This document shows positions 42,157 through 49,661 of a stretch of 64,000 nucleotides of DNA, piece by piece. Position 1 is the stretch's first letter, and the number at the start of each line of letters is the position of its first letter. The DNA is from Flammeovirgaceae bacterium. Lineage in GTDB: Bacteria > Bacteroidota > Bacteroidia > Cytophagales > Cyclobacteriaceae. The stretch spans positions 1 through 64,000 of the forward strand of contig JAIYCV010000048.1 of the NCBI GenBank assembly GCA_027487845.1, written 5' to 3'. A program made the position numbers and the translations under genes. The notes under the pieces are model-generated. The model saw only the letters and a program-made list of their open reading frames with translations, had not been told where the DNA came from and did not search any database.

Positions 42157-44874
42157 TTATTTCAGCAGGTTTTTTGCAATTGTTGACAATAACACTTCCA
42201 CCTCAAAAGGCTTGGTTGCAAAATCGTTCATGCCTGCTTCATAGCATGAAGCAATTTCGCTCTTAAATGCGTTGGCAGTAAGGGCCACAATGGGGGTTTT
42301 GTTATTTTGCTTTCGAATCAAGCGTGTTGCCTCCAGTCCGTCCATCACAGGCATTTGAAGATCCATTAAAATCATGTCAAATGATTGCTCCTCTATCTTT
42401 TCCAAAGCTTCCCGCCCATGGTTGGCAAGTACGATGTTGATTTGATATCGTTTCAAAAGATTGGTTGCTACTAAGCGGTTCATTTGATTGTCTTCAACCA
42501 ATAAAATGTTTTTACCTGATAGTGTTTTCATATAGTCGATTGGCATCGGAGCTTCATCTTTTGGTTGATTCGAATGGATTTCAAAGTTGAAATCCATTAT
42601 AAACTTTGTACCCATTCCTTTTTCACTTTCAACCTGTATTTTTCCCCCTAACAGATTAACCAACTCGTGGGTAATGGCCATACCTAATCCCGTGCCACCG
42701 TATTTCCTGCGCATGGTATTGTTCTCTTGGCTAAATTTATTGAAAATCATTTTTATGAAATTTTCCTCCATGCCAATGCCAGAATCCGCAATGATGATTT
42801 TGACATGCTGGCTCGTTTCGCTAGCACCCACCACCTTACACTCAACATTTATAAAACCTGCCTCCGTAAATTTAATGGCATTGTTAACAATGTTAAGTAG
42901 AACTTGACGGATACGGGGCGCATCTCCCAAAAAACAATTTGATAGCTCATTGTCAACCAAAAAAGTTACCGCCAATTCTTTTTTGGTTATTGATGGTCTT
43001 AATATACATTCCGCTTCTTCCATTATCTCTTTTAGATTAAATGGTTTCTTTTCAAGCTCAAAAGCACCTGCTTCAATTTTTGAGAGATCGAGAATGTTAT
43101 TGATGATAGATAACAAGTGTTGGCTGGCCGTTTGTGCATGCGAAACACTTGTGTTTTGCTCAACGCTGAGTTGGGTATCCATTAATTCACGGACCATTCC
43201 AATAATTCCGTTCAAAGGCGTTCTTATCTCGTGGCTCATATTGGCCAAGAATACTTCTTTGGCTTTCGCTGATTTTTCAGCTTCTTCTCGGGCTTTAATC
43301 AAACTAAGCTCCAATTCCCTGTGCCCTGTTAAATCCAAATGGATGCCCATGGAGCCTATCATCTGCCCCGTTTCATTATAGCGAGGCGCCCTCCCGATCA
43401 ACCACCATTTGGCGTTGCCCCATTTATCCTTTACTTCGACCTCGCTGGCAAAAAAATTTAGGGTTTCTTGGTGGGGTTGGTTATTGATTTTGCCTATATG
43501 ATACAGCGATTCTTCGGTGCGGATAAGGTCGCTGGGTTTTTTACCAAGTAATTCCGCTGTTTGGTAACCGCTCAATTCGCAAAAGGCTTCGTTCGAAAAG
43601 GTAATTAGATTTTCGGTATCCAATTCGAGCAATCCTAATTTCATGATCGAAATTATACGCCTGTACTTTTCCTCGTTGGCGCGTATAATTTCCTCAGATT
43701 TTTTTCGCGCAGTAATGTCGCTTATAATCCCCGTAAATACTTTATCTCCCTTTTCCGTGTAGTACGAAAATGCGGATGATACGGATTGCCAAATTGTCCC
43801 TCGGTGTGGGATTTCAATTCTACTTTCATCATTAAATGGTAACAGCTTCTCGCGGGCCAACTTACTTTTCGTCAAAAACCGATGTTTGTCTTCGGGATGC
43901 AAATAATTAAATCCTTGTTCAACGAATTCATTTACCGATAAACCAAGAACTTTTTCGATGGTTGGGCTTACGTATCTAAAACCTTCTGTGCCGTCTACAT
44001 TAAATTGATACTCATACAAAACCGTAGGCACATTTTCAGATAACGATTTAAACTGCTTAACTCTGTTTTGAAGCTCGCGCTCTACCCGCTTCTGCTCAGT
44101 AATGTTTCTCCCATAGATGTTAAAATAGCCTTTTTGAGCAATAAATACGCATACGTACGAATAGGGGCAGTCATTCGAAATGGCTTCAAAAGTCCAACGC
44201 TCTTCTTGTATATTGATGCGCGTTACCATTAGTTTCCAAAATTCAATAGAATTGTAAGTGACGCCTAAATAATTGAAAACCTTCAGCTTTTCGGCTGCAG
44301 GATTCATCATAACAATTTCCCCAGCTAAATTTAACCGGTACAAGGGATCGGGGTTTTCTTTAGGGAACATAGCTATGTCCTCTACCAACTTTGCGGAATT
44401 TTTAAGATCTAGTTTTTGCCGATTTACTGTGGCAACCACTTGCCTTAATTCGCCATTTGTGATCTCTTGATTCTTTAGCACGTGCAGCAAATCAATGAGC
44501 GGGTCGTGGAAGGCAAAATCTTGTATTTTCAAATTTGTTTCAGTAATCTGCTCCATTGAGTCAAACCAGGGAGAGCCGATGAATAGCAATTGATTGGTTT
44601 CAGTCAGCCATTCAAATTGACCACGTAGGTCTATATTTTTTTCAGTTTTTAGCTTAATCACTGAAAGCTGATTTACTAGTGATTGAAGCTTGGAAAATGT
44701 CAATTCATCCAATTGAGGCCGCACTACTCTAAATAATCCAGCAATTGGTTCACCTTGATGATTCGGACAGATTTTTTGTAAGCTTTTTCCGTATGAAACG
44801 ATAGAGAGTGCCTCATCTATCAAAATATAAAATGGAAATAACTTGTTCAGGCGAGGGGAATCAAGTTGAATCAT
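42157..44874 (-). CDS. hybrid histidine kinase with HNOBA-like N-terminus (H-NOX partner)
   Basis: About 905 residues from ATG 44874; the GTG two codons upstream is an alternative. Residues ~1-175 match the heme-NO-binding-associated (HNOBA) domain of kinases paired with H-NOX (DSPRLNKLFPFYILIDEAL, FRVVRPQLDELTF). Three PAS-type domains follow, the first one partial (DPLYRLNLAGEIVMMN, VLYEYQFNVDGTEGFRYVS, LGLLELDTENLITFSNEAF). Then HisKA with the phospho-His in MSHEIRTPLNG (about residue 548), HATPase (NNAIKFTEAG, DSGIGM, GGTGLGM) and a C-terminal receiver with Asp near 838 (ILMDLQMPVMDG). No separate output gene is visible next to it. It is downstream of the H-NOX gene, 15 bp apart, so transcription is shared. 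Confidence 0.94.
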   Translation of the reverse strand: MIQLDSPRLNKLFPFYILIDEALSIVSYGKSLQKICPNHQGEPIAGLFRVVRPQLDELTFSKLQSLVNQLSVIKLKTEKNIDLRGQFEWLTETNQLLFIGSPWFDSMEQITETNLKIQDFAFHDPLIDLLHVLKNQEITNGELRQVVATVNRQKLDLKNSAKLVEDIAMFPKENPDPLYRLNLAGEIVMMNPAAEKLKVFNYLGVTYNSIEFWKLMVTRINIQEERWTFEAISNDCPYSYVCVFIAQKGYFNIYGRNITEQKRVERELQNRVKQFKSLSENVPTVLYEYQFNVDGTEGFRYVSPTIEKVLGLSVNEFVEQGFNYLHPEDKHRFLTKSKLAREKLLPFNDESRIEIPHRGTIWQSVSSAFSYYTEKGDKVFTGIISDITARKKSEEIIRANEEKYRRIISIMKLGLLELDTENLITFSNEAFCELSGYQTAELLGKKPSDLIRTEESLYHIGKINNQPHQETLNFFASEVEVKDKWGNAKWWLIGRAPRYNETGQMIGSMGIHLDLTGHRELELSLIKAREEAEKSAKAKEVFLANMSHEIRTPLNGIIGMVRELMDTQLSVEQNTSVSHAQTASQHLLSIINNILDLSKIEAGAFELEKKPFNLKEIMEEAECILRPSITKKELAVTFLVDNELSNCFLGDAPRIRQVLLNIVNNAIKFTEAGFINVECKVVGASETSQHVKIIIADSGIGMEENFIKMIFNKFSQENNTMRRKYGGTGLGMAITHELVNLLGGKIQVESEKGMGTKFIMDFNFEIHSNQPKDEAPMPIDYMKTLSGKNILLVEDNQMNRLVATNLLKRYQINIVLANHGREALEKIEEQSFDMILMDLQMPVMDGLEATRLIRKQNNKTPIVALTANAFKSEIASCYEAGMNDFATKPFEVEVLLSTIAKNLLK

Positions 44875-44889
44875 AAACACACCTTTTAC

Positions 44890-45432
44890 TTACCAGCTCA
44901 CCTTAAAAATCTCGTGACTACTGCCATTGTCGCGGGTTTGCACCAACTCTATAACCGCTTCTGTTTGGTAAGATTTTGCCAACCCGGTTAATATACCCTT
45001 CACAAAATCTTGAAGGCCAACTCGTTTAGAGTGGTAGTGAACCAATACACTGCGCTCTTCCACATCGGTAACCTTAAATTCTGGAGGAGTTAACTTAGGG
45101 TAAATTAACATTACCCGATTATGAAATACTGGGAGATTTACTAGGAATTCGAGCAGATTGCTACCACCAGCGGCCATCAGTCCACCGTATTTTTCTTTAC
45201 TTGTTCTTAGTACCCACCACTCACCAAAAACATGAAGAACACTTCCCACCGAAATGTTCATTTCATCCGAAACTGCTTGAGCAAGTTTGTAGGTTACGTC
45301 ATCATCATACGGTTCGCTGCTAATAAAAAAATCAACATCTACACCGCTCCTAATTTTTATAGCTTCCCATTTCTCTTCTCCAAAGTTTTCTTTTACTAAA
45401 TCCTCAATGGCTTTGTTCACAATTCCATACAT
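44890..45432 (-). CDS. H-NOX heme nitric-oxide sensor
   Basis: 180 residues. It matches the H-NOX family: MYGIVNKAIEDLVKENFGEE at the start, FLVNLPVFHNRV with proximal His104, and the YxSxR motif as Tyr133-His-Ser135-Lys-Arg137. In the O2-binding members a distal-pocket Tyr sits about five residues after the Arg; here Phe143 appears at the aligned place, so NO rather than O2 binding is predicted. It is followed by an HNOBA-hybrid kinase, so it is expected to control that kinase. Direct promoter not identified. Confidence 0.95.
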   Translation of the reverse strand: MYGIVNKAIEDLVKENFGEEKWEAIKIRSGVDVDFFISSEPYDDDVTYKLAQAVSDEMNISVGSVLHVFGEWWVLRTSKEKYGGLMAAGGSNLLEFLVNLPVFHNRVMLIYPKLTPPEFKVTDVEERSVLVHYHSKRVGLQDFVKGILTGLAKSYQTEAVIELVQTRDNGSSHEIFKVSW

Positions 45433-45658
45433 AACATCAACGTTTTAAGTTTTTAATAGAATTAAGTCTCGTTCATAATGTTATTCAAAACTCGCATAGC
45501 ACCCTCATTGTAAGAAAGTAACGACCAAAAAGATCTCATTTTTGAAGTCAGAATGGGAGATCGCTTAGCTATAGTTTACAATAACGCGAAAGCTTTGCAT
45601 ATCATCAATTACATTATACAAAGTTAAGCTATTGCCTTTACGATATTTTGCTTTTTTG

Positions 45659-45763
45659 ATGAAGCAGCCAAAAGAACCAGTTGAACAGGCTGTGTTAACA
45701 GACGAAAAAAATCCTACAAGATTTGGAGAGGAGTTTCTGAACCCCAGAAAAGACAAGTTTTGA
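45659..45763 (+). CDS. candidate 34-residue small protein
   Basis: ATG 45659 to TGA 45761-45763. The peptide is highly charged, MKQPKEPVEQAVLTDEKN at the start and FGEEFLNPRKDKF at the end, with no hydrophobic stretch. It lies in a long intergenic region. There is no clear ribosome-binding site or promoter. Evidence is composition only. Confidence 0.25.
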   Translation: MKQPKEPVEQAVLTDEKNPTRFGEEFLNPRKDKF

Positions 45764-45966
45764 GCTGCCGTCCTCCGCAACCTTCCACTGTTAGCCTGCT
45801 TTTTGGGCGAGGTCATGCGAAACGCGTGATGAGGCCTGGTTTTGGCTGAAAGCTTCGCTCGGTATTGTTATAATTGTTAGGTTCAGCAAACGTGTCCCAA
45901 ACCAAGTAGGATTTCTGGTACAAAGGTAAGGAAATACATAGCCCGATCAACCTTTAAACCGTCTTT

Positions 45967-45998
45967 TTTGCAACCTTAAACTCTAAGCCGTTACTTTG
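45967..45998 (+). promoter_or_regulatory. promoter of the aminotransferase gene
   Basis: TTTG (45967-45970), 20 nt, TTACTTTG (45991-45998), one mismatch to TAnnTTTG. ATG 46016 follows 17 bp downstream. Good spacing for the Bacteroidota sigma-A consensus. Confidence 0.55.
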
Positions 45999-46015
45999 CA
46001 CCACTACATAATTAT

Positions 46016-47089
46016 ATGATCGTTAACTTTACGCCAGGCCCTTCTCAACTTTATTTTACAGTCGAAGATCATCTCCGACAAGCCATTCGCAAAAACATCG
46101 GCTCGCTGTCGCATCGCAGCAAAGAGTTTGAGATGATCTCAAAAGAAGCTACCGAGGGACTAAAGCAATTACTTTCTATTCCGTCTGATTTTCATGTTTT
46201 CTTCACCGGATCTGCCACCGAAGTGTGGGAACGGTCCCTCCAAAACCTTGTGGAAGCGCATTCTTTCCATTTTGTAAATGGTGCCTTTTCAAAACGCTAT
46301 TTCGAAATAGCTGGCCTGCTGGGCAAACATCCCACGAAAGTGGAAGCACAACTGGGCAACGGCTTTGATTTTGAGGTTGACATTCCGACAAACACTGAAT
46401 TGATTGCCGTAACACACAACGAAACAAGCACGGGCGTAAGCATCCCAAAAGACTTCATCGGCAAGTTAAGAACAAAACACAAAAATGCCTTGATTGTAGT
46501 AGATGCGGTGTCTTCCATGCCCTTTCCACAATTTGACTTTTCAATAGTTGATTCGGTATTCTTTTCGGTGCAAAAAGGCTTTGGCTTGCCAGCTGGCTTA
46601 GGTGTTTGGATTGTAAATGATCGGTGCATTGCCAAGGCAGCGAGTTTACAACAGAAGGGCATTTCGATCGGTACTTACCATAACTTACCAACACTTCTGG
46701 CAAATGCCAAAAAAAATCAAACCCCTGAGACACCTAACGTGCTCGGCATTTATTTGCTCAGCAAAGTGGTGGCAGATTTTCTTGGGCGCGGTATTTCAGC
46801 CATACGGAGCGAAACGGAATACAAGGCTGCCTTACTTTACAATTGCCTAGAAAATCATCCTACTGTAAAGCCTTTTGTAGAAAACAAAGCGTGGCGTTCG
46901 AAAACCGTCATTGTTGCTGATACCGGCTCGAAAACGGAGGCCATTGTAAAGTTGCTCAATTCGAAAGGATATTATCCGGGTGATGGTTATGGCGAACTAA
47001 AGAAAACCCAACTTCGATTTGCCAACTTCCCAGCCCATTCGAAAGAACAATTCGAAACCTTGGTTGATCTGTTAAACCAAATCGATTGA
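46016..47089 (+). CDS. class V PLP aminotransferase (phosphoserine / serine-pyruvate type)
   Basis: 357 residues. Fold-type I, class V aminotransferase. The PLP lysine is in FFSVQKGFGLPAG; VDAVSSMPFPQFDF is the PLP-Asp strand; the N-terminal NFTPGPSQLY is typical of SerC-like enzymes. Its closest functional group is phosphoserine aminotransferase or alanine-glyoxylate / serine-pyruvate aminotransferase; the sequence does not decide. The serine-synthesis partner serA is not in the window. A clear upstream promoter suggests that it starts the transcript into the sigma gene. Confidence 0.88.
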   Translation: MIVNFTPGPSQLYFTVEDHLRQAIRKNIGSLSHRSKEFEMISKEATEGLKQLLSIPSDFHVFFTGSATEVWERSLQNLVEAHSFHFVNGAFSKRYFEIAGLLGKHPTKVEAQLGNGFDFEVDIPTNTELIAVTHNETSTGVSIPKDFIGKLRTKHKNALIVVDAVSSMPFPQFDFSIVDSVFFSVQKGFGLPAGLGVWIVNDRCIAKAASLQQKGISIGTYHNLPTLLANAKKNQTPETPNVLGIYLLSKVVADFLGRGISAIRSETEYKAALLYNCLENHPTVKPFVENKAWRSKTVIVADTGSKTEAIVKLLNSKGYYPGDGYGELKKTQLRFANFPAHSKEQFETLVDLLNQID

Positions 47090-47135
47090 CGGTAGTCTAA
47101 ACTTCATAATTCAAAAATTAGCCGCTTAAAAGTCA

Positions 47136-47675
47136 TTGACTGATAGGGAACTTCTAGACAAGATTAGAAATCCTGAAACCACCAATTATGGTTTCAATAT
47201 GCTTGTGCGCACTTACCAGCAAAAAGTGTATTGGCATATCCGTAAAATGGTAATTGATCATGACGATTCGGATGATTTAACCCAAGAAGTATTTATAAAA
47301 ATTCACAGGGCAGTGCATAATTTTCGTGAAGATTCGCAACTCTTCACTTGGATTTACCGAATTGCGACCAACGAATGTTTAAGTTTTCTGGCAAAGAAAA
47401 AGCGAAGGTTTTTTCTGCCCCTAGAAGATGTGCAACGCGAACTGGCCTCTAAAATTGACAACGCAGACGGAATTGGCGGAGACGCGATTCAGAAGAAACT
47501 GCAAAAAGCCCTACTCAAGTTGCCAGACAAGCAACGGCTAGTTTTCAACATGAAATACTATGAGGAGCTGCAATATGAACAGATGGCGGAAATCACTGGA
47601 ACTTCGGTAGGCGCACTGAAGGCAAGTTATCACCATGCTGTTAAGAAAATTGAAGATTTTTTGACAACTGATTAA
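47136..47675 (+). CDS. ECF sigma factor
   Basis: 179 residues from a TTG at 47136, consistent with the typical N-terminus MTDRELLDKIRNPETTNYGF. Region 2 (HIRKMVIDHDDSDDLTQEVF) and region 4 (LPDKQRLVFNMKYYEELQYEQMAEITGTSVGALKASYHHAVKK) are complete. It lies 46 bp after the aminotransferase and precedes a putative anti-sigma gene by 31 bp. Likely controls the downstream envelope genes, by inference. Confidence 0.94.
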   Translation: MTDRELLDKIRNPETTNYGFNMLVRTYQQKVYWHIRKMVIDHDDSDDLTQEVFIKIHRAVHNFREDSQLFTWIYRIATNECLSFLAKKKRRFFLPLEDVQRELASKIDNADGIGGDAIQKKLQKALLKLPDKQRLVFNMKYYEELQYEQMAEITGTSVGALKASYHHAVKKIEDFLTTD

Positions 47676-47706
47676 ACTTATTTAATATTAATCAATCAAA
47701 GGCAAT

Positions 47707-48129
47707 ATGAAATTAGAGGAGATAGAGAAGAAAAACATTTTTGAAGTACCCGAGGGGTATTTTGATGCTCTTCCGATGGCTATTCAAAAACGAATAGAAA
47801 GCCAAGAACAGAAAACATTTTCATTACCCTCATTTTCGTTTAGTTTTAAATATGCTTTTCCTTTGCTTTTTGTAACGATTGCTACCGTTTTTATTTACAA
47901 AAGCTACTACAGTTCAACCTCGACAACAAACTTGCTTGAAGGAGTAAACACTGAAACCTTAGTAGCCTACTTAAGCGAATCTGAAATCACAGAAGAAGAA
48001 ATTATAAAGTCTGTGAATCATGCCCAATTCGATTTTCAGTCGGCTCCTGCAAACTCCCTAGAAACGATTGATTTTGAAGAAACTACACTCGATAAACTCT
48101 GCAAAGATGTTGAAAATGAATACTTTTAA
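47707..48129 (+). CDS. putative anti-sigma factor (single-pass membrane protein)
   Basis: 140 residues. A cytoplasmic N-terminus of ~45 residues with EVPEGYFDALPMAIQKRI, one transmembrane helix at about 48-64 (YAFPLLFVTIATVFIYK), then a ~75-residue acidic periplasmic part. Position directly after an ECF sigma gene and topology suggest an anti-sigma factor, but no zinc (ZAS) motif is seen. Its end overlaps the next gene by 14 bp, indicating translational coupling. Confidence 0.7.
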   Translation: MKLEEIEKKNIFEVPEGYFDALPMAIQKRIESQEQKTFSLPSFSFSFKYAFPLLFVTIATVFIYKSYYSSTSTTNLLEGVNTETLVAYLSESEITEEEIIKSVNHAQFDFQSAPANSLETIDFEETTLDKLCKDVENEYF

Positions 48130-48622
48130 AAAGCTTTTACTTCTGCTGTTCTTAACTACCCAGATAATGGCCTTCGCGCAAGACGAAGAAAAGAGCATTC
48201 CGCCTGCCGCACGCCAGAAAATAGAAACCGCAAGAATTGCATTATTGTCAGATCGACTGGCATTAACCTCTCAACAAGCCGAGAAATTCTGGCCTGTCTA
48301 CCGGGAATACAACAATAAGAAGACGGAGTTGAAACGTGATTTTAATCGGGCGAAAAAGTTGATTGATCCTGCAAAGGGGGATGCGAAACAAGAGCAAGAA
48401 TTGATTGATTTTGGCTTTACTATAAAACAAAAAGAACTTGATTTAGAGAAAGAATATTCTGGAAAAATTCTTCAAATCATCACACCACAACAGCTTCTTA
48501 GTTTAAAAAAGGCAGAACAAGACTTTCGCCAACTTATTTTGGATCAGTTGCAACAACGGAGATTGCAACAGCAGCGTAGGGAAAATTTCAGAGATAAAAA
48601 TCAACGATTAAAGGAAAATTGA
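48116..48622 (+). CDS. Spy/CpxP-like periplasmic helical protein
   Basis: 168 residues from ATG 48116; the start at 48068 would lie deep in the upstream ORF. Signal peptide (NTFKKLLLLLFLTTQIMAFAQ). The mature part is all-helical, with LALTSQQAEKFWPVYREYN and ITPQQLLSLKKAEQDFRQL resembling the two LTxxQ elements of Spy-family chaperones. The C-terminus is Gln/Arg-rich (QQRRLQQQRRENFRDK). Likely a periplasmic stress protein. Confidence 0.75.
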   Translation: MNTFKKLLLLLFLTTQIMAFAQDEEKSIPPAARQKIETARIALLSDRLALTSQQAEKFWPVYREYNNKKTELKRDFNRAKKLIDPAKGDAKQEQELIDFGFTIKQKELDLEKEYSGKILQIITPQQLLSLKKAEQDFRQLILDQLQQRRLQQQRRENFRDKNQRLKEN

Positions 48623-48647
48623 GCATATTTTTAGGATATTGCTCGTT

Positions 48648-49592
48648 GTGCAGAAACAACTTCTGTTAATACTGACAATTTTTCTTTCTTTCGCTTGTGC
48701 TTGGTCTCAAGATCGAAAAACAGATTCTTTACAGATAAAGTTAAAACGCGTTTACTCGGAACTAGATTCCCTGTTTAGTTCCAGTGACTCAACCTCAACA
48801 ATTGGTTTAATAGAAAGCTTTTTGACCTCGCCAAGGCCAAAAGATAGCTCGAAATTGCTAGTCAGACTCGGGTACAACAGCAATATATCCGCCATGAATC
48901 AAACACTGGGTATTAATCAGTTTGGCATCTCACCGGGCATATCCTATTACCACAAATCAGGCCTTTATGCCGATGTTTCGTCCTACTGGAGTAAGCAGTT
49001 CGTTCCACCTGTTTATCTTACTATCTTTTCAGCAGGATATTTGAATGCACTGTCCAGAAAATATCTCCTGAATTTAGAGTATAGTTATTTGCTTTATCCA
49101 AACCGTGACGACAGTACTACACCTTACACTAATTCATTTACAATCGGTAATCAACTTGACTTTACACCGATACAATTTAGGATCGATTACTATTATTATT
49201 TTGGATCACAAACTGCCCACCGGATTTTGCCAAGCCTCGGGCTAACATTCGAAAAAAAGAATGTTGGGAAAATCAAAAGATTAGCGTTCATACCGTCTTT
49301 TTCGATATTATTTGGAACCGAGAGTACTCAAGAATATGTGCCGTTGACATTATCTGCTCAACAAATTTTAGATCGGCTGAAAACGGGAGGATCTCTTTAC
49401 AACATTGAGACCGTTACCGTGTTCGGCCTCATGAATTATTCTTTTACTTTTCCTTTCAGTGCAAGAACCAAGTCATGGGCTTATCAGTTGAGTTATACCT
49501 ACAACATTCCGCGGGCGTTGCCTGATGAAGAACTTAGTCTTGCAAACACGGGCTACCTTTCGATGAGCATTGGGCGCTATATTAAACTATAA
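48648..49592 (+). CDS. predicted outer-membrane beta-barrel protein
   Basis: About 314 residues from GTG 48648; a TTG at 48639 is possible. Signal peptide (QKQLLLILTIFLSFACAWSQ). From residue ~75 on: regular strands such as LLVRLGYNSNISAMNQTLG, GLYADVSSYWSKQFVP, SFTIGNQLDFTPIQFRIDYY and YLSMSIGRYIKL at the end. A short helical, Ser-rich N-terminal part precedes. Last gene of the sigma set; a porin or other barrel of unknown role. Confidence 0.75.
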   Translation: MQKQLLLILTIFLSFACAWSQDRKTDSLQIKLKRVYSELDSLFSSSDSTSTIGLIESFLTSPRPKDSSKLLVRLGYNSNISAMNQTLGINQFGISPGISYYHKSGLYADVSSYWSKQFVPPVYLTIFSAGYLNALSRKYLLNLEYSYLLYPNRDDSTTPYTNSFTIGNQLDFTPIQFRIDYYYYFGSQTAHRILPSLGLTFEKKNVGKIKRLAFIPSFSILFGTESTQEYVPLTLSAQQILDRLKTGGSLYNIETVTVFGLMNYSFTFPFSARTKSWAYQLSYTYNIPRALPDEELSLANTGYLSMSIGRYIKL

Positions 49593-49611
49593 TAAGGCCG
49601 CATAAAGTTTG

Positions 49612-49642
49612 TTTGAAAACACGAGGCCTTTCCATACTTTTA
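49612..49642 (+). promoter_or_regulatory. promoter of the M1 peptidase gene
   Basis: TTTG (49612-49615), 19 nt, TACTTTTA (49635-49642), one mismatch to TAnnTTTG. The ATG at 49662 follows after 19 bp. Confidence 0.5.
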
Positions 49643-49661
49643 TCAAATTCAAAATCATACT

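Larger units (their letters stand above)
45433..46015. other. 583-bp non-genic region between H-NOX and the aminotransferase
   Basis: The flanking genes diverge. The right end carries a good promoter for the aminotransferase (45967-45998). A 34-codon plus-strand ORF lies at 45659-45763. An 83-codon minus-strand ORF (45565-45816) has no protein-like features. I see no RNA gene or riboswitch pattern that I recognise, and no hairpin terminator. Confidence 0.6.

Noticed and set aside
45565-45816. 83-codon minus-strand ORF in the H-NOX/aminotransferase gap
   Set aside because: Low-complexity Ser/Asn-rich translation with no start signal or domain; antisense to the 34-codon frame. No conservation evidence available.
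49594-49657. AAGGCC...GGCCTT inverted repeat as a terminator
   Set aside because: The 6-bp stem has a loop of more than 20 nt and no T-run; it overlaps the M1 peptidase promoter instead.
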